From the NCBI GenBank assembly GCA_900315595.1, contig OMZQ01000020.1:1-32381 (forward strand): a stretch of 32,381 nt of DNA, given 5' to 3'. The position numbers and the translations under genes are program-made. The notes beneath the pieces were generated by a model, which worked only from the letters and a program-made list of their open reading frames with translations, was not told the origin of the DNA and made no database searches. The first letter of the stretch is position 1; each line of letters begins with the position of its first letter. This DNA comes from an uncultured Eubacteriales bacterium (GTDB lineage: Bacteria > Bacillota > Clostridia > Oscillospirales > Oscillospiraceae). Of this stretch, positions 1-7,435 are shown piece after piece.

Positions 1-44
1 GTTCCGATAAGCTGACGGTTGGAATGACGAATCGGTCATCGATA

Positions 45-130
45 CGCCCCCTCATCCGTCATCCGGCTTCCGTGAGACGCCGGATGCCACCTTCCCCCCC
101 GAGGGGGGGAAGGCTTTTCGCTCGGCAAAC
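45..130. repeat. REP-like intergenic repeat with two tandem hairpins
   Basis: Two back-to-back inverted repeats: 61-67 pairs with 79-85 (7 bp, ATCCGGC/GCCGGAT) and 90-100 pairs with 103-113 (11 bp perfect, C-rich against G-rich arm, with only GA between). The layout (a CCCCTCATCCGTC-like entry, a variable first hairpin, a C/G-run second hairpin ending in AAGGC) resembles a dispersed intergenic repeat I recall from Ruminococcaceae genomes; that match is from memory. There is no T-tract directly after it, so a simple terminator role is less likely. No gene is seen in 1-287. Confidence 0.65.
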
Positions 131-199
131 CCCAATCTGTGGGGCTGCTGTACTGTTACGCCGGGAAAACAGAACGGCGCCTCCCTTGACGCTTCGGGA

Positions 200-228
200 T
201 TGACAAAGGCGGATATATCGTGTAGGAT
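200..228 (+). promoter_or_regulatory. Promoter for mntP-HAD
   Basis: -35 TTGACA at 200-205, 17-bp spacer, -10 TAGGAT at 223-228. It lies about 60 bases upstream of the mntP start, with a G-rich leader between them. I looked for the conserved blocks of the yybP-ykoY manganese riboswitch in the leader and did not find them. Confidence 0.6.
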
Positions 229-266
229 GGGAATGATGAATACCGAAAGCGGAACGGGGAGGGAAT

Positions 267-282
267 GGTCCCTGCGGGGACC
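267..282 (+). promoter_or_regulatory. Hairpin just upstream of the mntP start codon
   Basis: GGTCCC (267-272) pairs with GGGACC (277-282) around a TGCG loop, ending 5 bases before the ATG. The best Shine-Dalgarno-like string, GGGGAGGG (256-263), lies just 5' of the hairpin, about 24 bases from the ATG. Folding would shorten the effective distance to about 8 bases, or would hide the alternative GGGGA inside the stem. Either way the hairpin probably affects initiation; regulation by metal is only a guess. Confidence 0.4.
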
Positions 283-287
283 GGATC

Positions 288-851
288 ATGAATTTTGCGG
301 AATTGCTGCTGCTCGGCGTCGGGCTGAGCATGGACGCCTTCGCCGTATCCGTCTGCAAGGGTCTGGCGACGCGGCGGCCGAGCTTGCAAAATATGGCGGG
401 CTGCGGCCTCTGGTTCGGCGGCTTCCAGGCCTTGATGCCTCTGATCGGCTTCTATCTGGGCAGCCTCTTTGCCGAGGCGATCGAGGCCGTGGACCACTGG
501 GTCGCCTTCGTCCTGCTGGCCCTGATCGGCCTCAATATGGTCCGCGAGGCCGTCTCCGGCGAGACGGAGCACGCCGACGCGGACTTCTCCGTCCGGACCA
601 TGCTGACGATGGCGATTGCGACCTCCATCGACGCTCTGGCCGTCGGCATTTCGCTGGCGATGTCCGGCGGCGTGCAGATTTGGTCGGCCATTGCAATCAT
701 CGGCGTGACGACCTGTCTGCTCTCGATGCTCGGCGTCAAGCTTGGCTCCGTCTTTGGCGACCGATTTGAAAAAAAGGCCCAGATTGCCGGGGGCGTGATC
801 CTGATCCTGCTGGGACTCAAGATCCTCTTAGAGCATCTGGGGGTTCTCTGA
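288..851 (+). CDS. mntP: Manganese efflux pump MntP
   Basis: 187 residues, the usual length for MntP (UPF0059/YebN), a six-helix membrane exporter that removes excess Mn(II). The N-terminus carries the family pattern LGxGLSMDAFAVSxxKG with the acidic residue D16 inside helix 1, and a mirrored SIDALAVGISLA motif occurs near residue 110, reflecting the internal duplication of the family. Hydrophobic segments run through the whole chain with a short acidic cytoplasmic loop (ETEHADAD) in the middle. The ATG at 288 is chosen because the upstream frame closes at 237-239 without another start and the N-terminus fits the family. The HAD phosphatase follows 37 bases downstream and is probably co-transcribed. 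Confidence 0.95.
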   Translation: MNFAELLLLGVGLSMDAFAVSVCKGLATRRPSLQNMAGCGLWFGGFQALMPLIGFYLGSLFAEAIEAVDHWVAFVLLALIGLNMVREAVSGETEHADADFSVRTMLTMAIATSIDALAVGISLAMSGGVQIWSAIAIIGVTTCLLSMLGVKLGSVFGDRFEKKAQIAGGVILILLGLKILLEHLGVL

Positions 852-888
852 TCTTTCGTTCAATATAAAATGATAAGGAAGAACCGCC

Positions 889-1740
889 ATGAACCGAGAC
901 CAAAAGCTGCGGGAGATCCGCCTGATCGCCTTCGATCTGGACGGCACCCTGCTCAATACCGAAAAGCGGCTCTCGGACCGCAGCCGCGAAGCCCTGACCC
1001 GCGCGGCGGCTGCCGGTATCGAGATCGTGCCCACCACGGGCCGCTTCTTTGACGGCATCCCGGAGGCCGTCCGGACCCTGCCCTTTCTCCGCTATGCCAT
1101 CACGATCAACGGAGCGGCGGTCTTCGACGTGCGGCGCGGAGAGAATCTGACGAAGGCCGAGCTCCCGCTGGAGCGCGCGCTGGAGATCATGGAGGCCGTG
1201 GAGGGGCTGCCGGTCCTCGTTGACTGCTATCAGGACAACGCCGGGTGGATGTCCCGGGCCATGTGGGAGCGGGTGGCGGACTTCGTGGACCTTCCATATG
1301 CCCGCAAGCTGGTCCGGGAAACACGCAGACCGGTCCCGGATCTGAAGGCCATGCTCCGTGCGCGGGGCCGCAGCGTGCAGAAGCTCCAGCTCATCGTGAA
1401 GGATCTCGACCTGCGGGAGCGGCTTCTGCGCGAGCTGCCGGAGCGCTTCCCGCATCTGAGCGTGACGAGCAGTTGGAAGAACAACGTGGAGATCAACGAC
1501 GCCGACGCGCACAAGGGGCGCGCCCTGCAGAGCCTGGCCGAACACCTCGGCCTGCGTCCGGATCAGACGATGGCCTTCGGCGACGGGCTGAACGACGTGA
1601 CCATGCTCCGTGCCGCCGGTCTCGGTGTGGCGATGGGAAACGCCTGCCCCGAGGCCCTGGCCGCCGCAAACACCGTGACCGCCGACTGCGACCATGACGG
1701 CGTGGCCGCCGGCATCGCGCGTTTCGTGTTCGGAGAATAG
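889..1740 (+). CDS. Cof-type HAD-IIB family hydrolase
   Basis: 283 residues, typical for Cof/YidA-like HAD phosphatases. Motif I is DLDGTLL (nucleophile D16, acid/base D18); motif II is around TTG at 49-51; motif III Lys is K209 in DAHKG; motif IV is GDGLND at 231-236. The region between about 85 and 195 is the C2-type cap. Such enzymes dephosphorylate small phosphorylated metabolites such as sugar phosphates or flavin and pyridoxal phosphates; the substrate cannot be read from sequence. The RBS AAGGAAG lies just upstream of ATG 889. It follows mntP closely and ends at the terminator at 1784. Confidence 0.92.
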   Translation: MNRDQKLREIRLIAFDLDGTLLNTEKRLSDRSREALTRAAAAGIEIVPTTGRFFDGIPEAVRTLPFLRYAITINGAAVFDVRRGENLTKAELPLERALEIMEAVEGLPVLVDCYQDNAGWMSRAMWERVADFVDLPYARKLVRETRRPVPDLKAMLRARGRSVQKLQLIVKDLDLRERLLRELPERFPHLSVTSSWKNNVEINDADAHKGRALQSLAEHLGLRPDQTMAFGDGLNDVTMLRAAGLGVAMGNACPEALAAANTVTADCDHDGVAAGIARFVFGE

Positions 1741-1783
1741 ATGGCCCGCGTCCGGGCCGTTTCCTACGGGATCAAGACAATCA

Positions 1784-1826
1784 AAAAGACGCCTGCTCCG
1801 CAGCATCGGCGGGGCAGGCGTCTTTT
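1784..1826. terminator. Bidirectional intrinsic terminator between the HAD gene and DUF896
   Basis: AAAAGACGCCTGC (1784-1796) pairs exactly with GCAGGCGTCTTTT (1814-1826), and the stem continues inward through 1797-1801 with 1809-1813 (one G-T pair), leaving a 7-base loop. The flanking A-run and T-run make it usable in both directions, as expected between two convergent genes. Confidence 0.9.
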
Positions 1827-1837
1827 GGTGCGCAGAA

Positions 1838-2044
1838 TCACGATTGCTTCCTTGGCAGGGGCCGTTTGTTCCCATGCTCGTCCACGATGAAGGTGTTGTC
1901 CAGTTGGGCGCGCAGATTGGCGCGGATGGCCTGGACGTATTCCTTCCGCAGCTCGTCGCGCTCGCGGAGCTCGGCTTCGGTCAGACCCTCGGTCTTTGCC
2001 TTTCTGGCAAGCTCGTTGATTCTTGCGATCCGTTCCTCTGTCAT
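1838..2044 (-). CDS. DUF896 (YnzC-like) small protein
   Basis: 68 residues. The opening MTEERIARINELARKAKTEG, followed by LTEAELRERDELRKEY, matches the DUF896/UPF0291 family: a two-helix hairpin with a conserved INELA..KK..GLT pattern, plus a C-terminal tail (IVDEHGNK). The family is small, cytoplasmic and of unclear function; in Bacillus a member (YneB-YnzC region) belongs to an SOS operon, but nothing here links it to SOS. RBS AAGGAG lies 5 bases before the ATG. It follows the beta-propeller lipoprotein by 22 bases and is likely its operon partner. Confidence 0.88.
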   Translation of the reverse strand: MTEERIARINELARKAKTEGLTEAELRERDELRKEYVQAIRANLRAQLDNTFIVDEHGNKRPLPRKQS

Positions 2045-2066
2045 AGCGTCTCCTTGAATTTTTGTA

Positions 2067-3986
2067 TCAGCCGACCGCGTCGGTGATCGTTGCCAAAAGC
2101 GCAGCGGTCTTGGCGTCCAGGGCGTAGGTCACGCCGGCACTGCATACGTACAGCTCGCCGCCGAGACGGAGGGTTTCGGATTCCTCCGGCAGATACTCCA
2201 GAGCCGTCGTGCCGACTTCTCTGTATTCGGCGGCCTTTTTGCTCCACCGGTAGAGGCGGAAGGCCGTTTGATTCTTCCCGCTGACCGGGAAGCCGACCCG
2301 GCTCCCGTCCGCTTCCGCATAAAGGGCAGGGGCGTACCAGAGCGCGGGCGTGTGCGCAAAGCCTGTGGCGGAGCGTGTCGCCTCCGTCCGGGCGTCCTGC
2401 GGGTCCGAGACGTCAAAGCGGGTCAGCGTGACGCCGTCCTGCGCTTCTCCGACGGACAGACAGAGCAGCCGCCCGTCGTCCAGGACGCGGAGCAGACGGG
2501 ATGCACCGGGACAGTTGAGGGCCGTCCCGAGCGTCGGGCCGTCCGATGCGGCAAGGTCCAAAAGCTGCAGCGTCTCCGGCTCGGAGATGGTGGAGATCCA
2601 GCCGAAGCGCCGGGAGAGGTGGATGGCGCAGACAGGCTCGTCCTGGCCCAAGTGCTCCAGCCGTCCGACCTCGCCGAACGCCTCGTCCAGCACGTAGAGG
2701 CGGTTGACCAGACTCGCCTGGGCGGGCTCGTCGTTTTGGAAGCCCTTCGCCTCGTCGGTATAGCGCCGGAACCCGTGCCGCGCGTCGGCGGTGACCAGGG
2801 TGACGGCGCTTCCGTCAAAGCGGGCAGCGTCGGGGGAGAGGATCCCGCCTTCTACACGGGCGGAGACGTCGGGCGTCAGCGCTCCGTCCGCGCTGCGCGC
2901 CAGGCGCAGAAGCTCGGTCTGCGTGCGGTCGGTCCAGTCGGACAGGGCGTAGACCCCGTCAGTCCCGGCGTCGGCAGAGCCGACGGACCAGACGGGCCGC
3001 GCCAGGATCACAGCCGTCTCCCCGGGGCAGACCGCCATTCCGGCGTCGTCGCAGGCGAGGGCGTCCAGAATTGTGCCGTCCGTCAGCGAGAGGGTGGTCA
3101 GCAGGGTGAAGGCAGCGGTGCTCGGACTGTCGCAGAGCAGGATATCCTCCGGCGGAATGGGCATGGGGCCGTCCGCTGTCCAGAGCCGGGGCAGGCGGTC
3201 CTCCGTCATGGCTCCGGCGTCCCAGACGTAGCGGTTCGTCACCAGCAGAAGGGTGTCGTCCGGAAGCAGGCAGGCAGTCTGGAGCCCGCCGTCTGCGCCG
3301 AGGTCGGCGATCTGAACCGGGCGCTCCCGGTCAGAGACGTCGAAGATCGCTGCGTGGGTCTGCGTTGCGTCGTAGGCTCCGTCCTCGGAGTCGAGGCGCG
3401 TATAGAGGACGGCAGCGCGGTCGCCGGTGACGAAAAGCGTCTGGAGCCAGGCGTCTCCCACCTCTGCTCCGGTCTGCACCGGGGTGTAGGAGAGCAGACG
3501 GCTCTCCGCTCCGGCTGCGGTCTGGATGCGCAGGCCGAAGCCGTCGATCAGATACAGGTATGCTCCGTCCGTCTGCACGGCTCCGCCGGTGCGAACGCCG
3601 TCCGCAAGCTCCGGGGCGGTCGCGGCCTCAAGGCCGCCGTCGCCGATCGGCATCTCCTCCGTCTCGGCCTCCGCGCTGGCGGCAAACGCCGCTCTGCGCG
3701 CAGAGCAGTCGTCCTCGCGCAGGGCACGCAGGACGTCCGCAGCGTCCGCCGCAGGGCGGGGCGGGAACGCAGCCTGCCAGCAGATCCCATCTGCGTCCGC
3801 GGGCTCCGTGGCGCGTTCGGTTTCCGGGGCTGCTGTCGTCTCCGGCGGCGTCACCGTGGCGGAAGCCTCGGTGTGCGGAGCCTCGGGCCGCAGGGCGGTC
3901 GTCTCCGCCGGGGCCGGCCCGGGGGAGCAGGCGCTCAGCAGCAGAGCCAGGGCGAACAGCAGAGCAAGCGGTTGGATTCGTTTCAT
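2067..3986 (-). CDS. Beta-propeller domain lipoprotein
   Basis: 639 residues. A signal peptide ends in a lipobox LSAC (C20), so it is predicted to be anchored outside the membrane. A Thr/Pro/Glu-rich spacer follows (about 21-65), then a long domain with repeated propeller-blade strands. Phrases such as AAIFDVSDRERPVQIADLG and TRFDVSDPQDARTEA recur and resemble the secreted Beta_propel family (PF09826; match from memory). The start at 3986 is preferred over an upstream ATG at 4034 because AAGGAGG sits 9 bases before it and the signal peptide begins there; the upstream extension would run into the terminator hairpin. No catalytic residues are recognised, so the role at the cell surface is unknown. 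Confidence 0.85.
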   Translation of the reverse strand: MKRIQPLALLFALALLLSACSPGPAPAETTALRPEAPHTEASATVTPPETTAAPETERATEPADADGICWQAAFPPRPAADAADVLRALREDDCSARRAAFAASAEAETEEMPIGDGGLEAATAPELADGVRTGGAVQTDGAYLYLIDGFGLRIQTAAGAESRLLSYTPVQTGAEVGDAWLQTLFVTGDRAAVLYTRLDSEDGAYDATQTHAAIFDVSDRERPVQIADLGADGGLQTACLLPDDTLLLVTNRYVWDAGAMTEDRLPRLWTADGPMPIPPEDILLCDSPSTAAFTLLTTLSLTDGTILDALACDDAGMAVCPGETAVILARPVWSVGSADAGTDGVYALSDWTDRTQTELLRLARSADGALTPDVSARVEGGILSPDAARFDGSAVTLVTADARHGFRRYTDEAKGFQNDEPAQASLVNRLYVLDEAFGEVGRLEHLGQDEPVCAIHLSRRFGWISTISEPETLQLLDLAASDGPTLGTALNCPGASRLLRVLDDGRLLCLSVGEAQDGVTLTRFDVSDPQDARTEATRSATGFAHTPALWYAPALYAEADGSRVGFPVSGKNQTAFRLYRWSKKAAEYREVGTTALEYLPEESETLRLGGELYVCSAGVTYALDAKTAALLATITDAVG

Positions 3987-4009
3987 CTCCGGCAGCCTCC
4001 TTCCGGTGA

Positions 4010-4054
4010 AAAGACAAGTTCGGGGCTGGCTCATAGGGATATGAGCCAGCCCCG
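4010..4054 (-). terminator. Terminator of the ispH-rpsA operon
   Basis: A perfect 14-bp inverted repeat (4021-4034 with 4041-4054; CGGGGCTGGCTCAT arm, 6-base loop) lies 26 bases past the ispH-rpsA stop. On the minus strand it is followed by the T-rich AACTTGTCTTTT. It sits just ahead of the beta-propeller gene's RBS, so some read-through into that gene is possible. Confidence 0.75.
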
Positions 4055-4079
4055 TTGCTCCAAAGCAAACGCGTTTGGA

Positions 4080-6056
4080 TTATTCAGCGTTCTCCTCGGC
4101 AATGGCCTCGGCCTGCTCTTCCACGGTGGGCTCCAGCAGAGCGCGGATGGAGAGGGAGATGCGCTTGTGCTCGGCGTCGATGTCGATGATCTTGGCATCC
4201 ACTTCCTGGCCGACGGTCAGAACGTCCTCGGGCTTGCCGATGCGGCGGTCCGCGATCTGGGAGATGTGGATCAGGCCGTCCACGCCGGGAACGATTTCGG
4301 CGAAGGCGCCGAAGGTCATCATCTTGACGATCTTGACCCGAGCGACGTCACCGACGCTGTACTTGGCGGTGAACTGGTTCCAGGGGTTCATCTCCTCGGT
4401 CTTGTAGCCCAGAGAGATCTTCTTCTTCTCGGGGTCGAGGGCAATGACGTAGACGTCAATAACGTCGCCGACCTTGACGACCTCGGCGGGGTTCTTGATC
4501 CGGCGCCAGCTCAGCTCAGAGACGTGCACCATGCCGTCCACGCCGCCGATGTCAACGAACGCGCCATAGGACGTCAGGGACTTGACGGTGCCGGTGTACT
4601 TCTTGCCGACCTCGATCTCGGACCAGATCTTCTCCTGGGCAGCCTTGCGCTCTTCGTTCTGCACCGCACGGATGGAGCCGACCACGCGGCCGCCGCGGCG
4701 CTCGCGGTTGACCTCGGTGATCCGGATGCGAACGGTCTGACCCTTCAGCTCTTCCAGATTGCCGCCGCGGGCGACGCCGGAAGCGGAGGCGGGGATAAAG
4801 ACGCGGGCGCCCTTGTAGTTGGCAACCAGGCCGCCCTTGTTGGTCTCGCTGATCTTGACCTCAACGGGCGTCTTGTTGTCGGCTGCTTCCTGGAGCTCGT
4901 CCCAGACGCGCATGCCGTCGAGCTTCTTGCGGCTGAGCTGAACGGTGCCCTCCTGGTCGTTCACGCGAACGACAAAGACCTTGATCTCATCGCCGACGTG
5001 CAGAACGTCCTCGGGCTTCTCGTTGGGGTCGCTGCTGACTTCATCTACAGGAATGTAACCGGCGTGCTTGGTACCAAGGTCAACTTGGACTTCGGTGGAG
5101 CCGATGGCAACGACGACGCCCGTGACCGTATCTCCTGTGTTTAGAGTCTTGATATTCGCGTCAAGCATTGCCTCAAAGCTTTCCTCCGGTGCAGTCTCAA
5201 CTGTTTTGATTTCATCCATGGTTTGATTGACCTCCTTTATTATCCACGCAGGTGTTGAAGCTCCTGCAGTGATGCCGATCGAATGCGAATCCGAAAAGTC
5301 GCAGCCGCGCAGATCCGCCGCGCTGTCGATCAGATAGACGCGCGGGCAGTGTTCACGGCAAATCGCGGCAAGCTGCCGCGTGTTGGCGCTGGATTTATCC
5401 CCCACAACAATGATTGTATCGCTGCGAGAAGCCAATTCAGCTGCCTCTGTCTGACGAACCTCGGTCGCTCTGCATATTGTATCAAATATTTTCGCGTTTG
5501 TACAGTTTTTTTTCGAAATTTCAACGATTTTTTTCCAGAAACCTTGATTGGAGGTGGTTTGGGCCACCAAAGCGATGGGAAGATCGGCGTTTTCGGGCGA
5601 ATCGGCAAGCCAGGCCTCGAATTCTGCAGGACTTTCCACCACGATCGGATGCTCGCACCAGCCGGATATGCCGACGACCTCCGGGTGGGTCCGGGAGCCG
5701 TAAATGACCGGCGTGCGATGCGCGGCCTCCGCCCTGCGGACCAGCTCGTGGATGCGCTCCACGAAGGGGCAGGTCGCATCCACGACCCGAACCCCGCGCG
5801 CCTCCAGGGCCAGCATCGTCGCGCGGTCTACGCCGTGGGCGCGGATGATCACGGTGCTCTCAGGTGGAGCCTCGTCCACGGACGCGATCTCCCGTACGCC
5901 CATCTGCGCGAACCGCTCAACCACGTGCCGGTTGTGGACGATAGGCCCGAGGGTGACGACGCAGCCGCCTTCTCCGGCGACCCGTTCGACGGTTTCCACC
6001 GCCCGCTGCACGCCGAAGCAGAAGCCCGCCGCGTCGGATATCTTGATTTCGTACAT
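4080..6056 (-). CDS. ispH-rpsA: Fused HMBPP reductase (IspH) and ribosomal protein S1
   Basis: 658 residues. The IspH part (1 to about 280) catalyses the last MEP-pathway step, reducing HMBPP to IPP/DMAPP with a [4Fe-4S] cluster. The three cluster cysteines are C13 (GFCFGV), C96 (ATCPF) and C195 (TICRAT); active-site residues H41, H74, H124, E126 and T167, the SSAN segment (222-225) and S267 are all present. Four S1 RNA-binding domains follow at about 305-378, 395-465, 484-552 and 567-640, then an acidic tail. This fusion is known from Clostridia. RBS GGAGG lies 7 bases before the ATG. A separate SD and ATG at M280, with a possible promoter inside the ispH half, suggest S1 could also be made alone. 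It is the last gene of the long minus-strand run. Confidence 0.97.
   Translation of the reverse strand: MYEIKISDAAGFCFGVQRAVETVERVAGEGGCVVTLGPIVHNRHVVERFAQMGVREIASVDEAPPESTVIIRAHGVDRATMLALEARGVRVVDATCPFVERIHELVRRAEAAHRTPVIYGSRTHPEVVGISGWCEHPIVVESPAEFEAWLADSPENADLPIALVAQTTSNQGFWKKIVEISKKNCTNAKIFDTICRATEVRQTEAAELASRSDTIIVVGDKSSANTRQLAAICREHCPRVYLIDSAADLRGCDFSDSHSIGITAGASTPAWIIKEVNQTMDEIKTVETAPEESFEAMLDANIKTLNTGDTVTGVVVAIGSTEVQVDLGTKHAGYIPVDEVSSDPNEKPEDVLHVGDEIKVFVVRVNDQEGTVQLSRKKLDGMRVWDELQEAADNKTPVEVKISETNKGGLVANYKGARVFIPASASGVARGGNLEELKGQTVRIRITEVNRERRGGRVVGSIRAVQNEERKAAQEKIWSEIEVGKKYTGTVKSLTSYGAFVDIGGVDGMVHVSELSWRRIKNPAEVVKVGDVIDVYVIALDPEKKKISLGYKTEEMNPWNQFTAKYSVGDVARVKIVKMMTFGAFAEIVPGVDGLIHISQIADRRIGKPEDVLTVGQEVDAKIIDIDAEHKRISLSIRALLEPTVEEQAEAIAEENAE
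5217..5238 (-). promoter_or_regulatory. Internal ribosome binding site and start codon for free S1
   Basis: Within the fused gene, AAAGGAGG (complement of 5231-5238) lies 11 bases before the in-frame ATG of M280 (5217-5219). The protein from that Met begins MDEIKTVETAPEESFEAML, acidic and flexible like the N-terminus of a free-standing S1, and would be 379 residues. The codons for Lys-Glu-Val create part of the SD, so chance is possible. Confidence 0.5.
5476..5504 (-). promoter_or_regulatory. Possible internal promoter for S1 inside ispH
   Basis: On the minus strand: TGTACA (5499-5504), 17-bp spacer, then TACAAT (5476-5481) preceded by TGA, an extended -10, with an 8-A run directly upstream that could act as an UP element. 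It sits in an AT-rich island of an otherwise GC-rich gene, about 250 bases before the internal S1 start. The -35 matches only 4 of 6 positions. Confidence 0.4.
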
Positions 6057-6067
6057 AAAGCCCTCCG

Positions 6068-6086
6068 GAGAATTGAGAATTGAGAA
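6068..6086. repeat. Short GAGAATT tandem repeat
   Basis: GAGAATT occurs twice in tandem and is followed by GAGAA, in the 38-base gap between the fucosidase stop and the ispH start. It is AT-rich in a GC-rich neighbourhood. It contains no RBS; the ispH SD lies just beside it. Confidence 0.6.
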
Positions 6087-6094
6087 GGATTCCG

Positions 6095-7417
6095 TTACCG
6101 CAGAAACAGCTCGATCACAGGCACCTCGCCGTCCGGCTTTTGTACCGGCAGCTCGATCACGAGCAGATCCTCGCCCTCGGCTGCGCCGAGACTGAAATGC
6201 TCGGCCCGGCCCTCGGTGAAGCGCAGCTCGCTTCCGTCGGCCAGGAACTGCGCGTATTCCACCCGCCCGGCCAGGCCGCGAAGCTCCAGGTGGGCGAAGG
6301 GATAGGCAAACAGATGCAGATACAGCCGCGTTCCGTCCTGCGACTGCGTCATGCGGCAGTCCCGCGGGCAGGCCGCGAGCAGGTCCGGCTCCGCCATCGT
6401 GCAGCCGTAGATCGAACGGCTGTTATATTTCATCCAGTCTGCAAAGACGGTCAGCGCCTTGCAAGCCCTGCGGTCAAAGCATCCGCGGGCCGTCGGCCCG
6501 ACGTTCATCAGCAGATTTCCGCCTGCGGAAACGGTGTTGACCAGCATGCGGATGAGCTGGCCGGGAGATTTCCAGCTCGTCTCGTCGCGGTAGTAGCCCC
6601 AGGAGCCGGAATAGGTCTGGCAGGCTTCCCAAACCAGCCGCTCTCCGGTCTCGGGATGGCGGAGCCAATCGCCGAGCTGATACTGCTCCGGGGTCCAGAT
6701 ATCCTGCTCGATCCCGGTCCGGTTGTCGATCAGGATCCGGGGCTGGAGGGAGCGGGCCAGGGCGATCAGCTTCTCCGCCTCCCAGTCCTCCGCGCCCTTT
6801 CCCTTCATCCAGGCCTTGTCTCCGGTCCCGCACTGCTCCGGATAGGAGAAATCGAACCAGAGAACGTCGATTTTCCCATAGCCCGTCAGCAGCTCCCGAA
6901 CCTGATTCCGCACGTATTCGCAGTAGCGGGCCATGCTGCGGCCCTCGTTCTGCGCGCGGGCGTCGGGATCGTCACGGCGCGGATGGTGGACGTCGATCGT
7001 GAAATCGGGGTGATGCCAGTCCAGCAGGGAGTAGTAAAAGCCCACGCGAAGCCCCTCGGCGCGGAAGGCGTCCGTAAATTCCCGCACCAGATCGCGTCCG
7101 GCGGGGGTGTTGGTCGCCTTGTAGTCGGTGTATTGGCTGTCAAAGAGGCAGAAGCCATCGTGGTGCTTGGCAGTCAGTACCGCGTAGCGCATCCCTGCGG
7201 CTTTGGCCTGCCTTGCCCAGTCGCGGGGGTCGAAAAGATCGGGGTCGAAGCGCCGGAAATAGCGGTCGTAATCCGCGTCGGTCATCCGCTCGCGGGTCTT
7301 GACCCACTCGTGCCGCGCGGGCAGGGCGTAGAGCCCCCAGTGGATGAACATACCGAAGCGGTCGCGGGTGAACCAGGCGGTATCGCCCGGCGTGGGGCGG
7401 GTGGCGTAAGACGACAT
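6095..7417 (-). CDS. GH29 alpha-L-fucosidase
   Basis: 440 residues. The N-terminal TIM barrel shows the family landmarks: FGMFIHWG (H26), the AKHHDGF motif (84-89), and KIDVLWFDF with the likely nucleophile D189. The C-terminal part, from about 340, looks like the usual beta-sandwich. Retaining GH29 enzymes release alpha-linked L-fucose from glycans such as mucin or milk oligosaccharides. No signal peptide is visible, so it should act inside the cell on imported oligosaccharides. RBS GGGAGGT lies 5 bases before the ATG. It follows cutC by 18 bases and precedes ispH-rpsA by 38 bases, an odd place for a sugar hydrolase. Linkage specificity cannot be judged. Confidence 0.93.
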   Translation of the reverse strand: MSSYATRPTPGDTAWFTRDRFGMFIHWGLYALPARHEWVKTRERMTDADYDRYFRRFDPDLFDPRDWARQAKAAGMRYAVLTAKHHDGFCLFDSQYTDYKATNTPAGRDLVREFTDAFRAEGLRVGFYYSLLDWHHPDFTIDVHHPRRDDPDARAQNEGRSMARYCEYVRNQVRELLTGYGKIDVLWFDFSYPEQCGTGDKAWMKGKGAEDWEAEKLIALARSLQPRILIDNRTGIEQDIWTPEQYQLGDWLRHPETGERLVWEACQTYSGSWGYYRDETSWKSPGQLIRMLVNTVSAGGNLLMNVGPTARGCFDRRACKALTVFADWMKYNSRSIYGCTMAEPDLLAACPRDCRMTQSQDGTRLYLHLFAYPFAHLELRGLAGRVEYAQFLADGSELRFTEGRAEHFSLGAAEGEDLLVIELPVQKPDGEVPVIELFLR

Positions 7418-7435
7418 GGCGGACCTCCCGGCGCT

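Noticed and set aside
180..287. yybP-ykoY manganese riboswitch upstream of mntP.
   Set aside because: The conserved sequence blocks and the paired architecture are not visible in the about 60-base leader, which is also too short.
2268..5144. A 958-residue open frame on the plus strand, antisense to the beta-propeller lipoprotein and rpsA.
   Set aside because: It has no recognisable domains, has an Arg/Gly/Val/Asp-rich random composition and lies opposite two well-supported genes. Long antisense frames are expected at this GC content.
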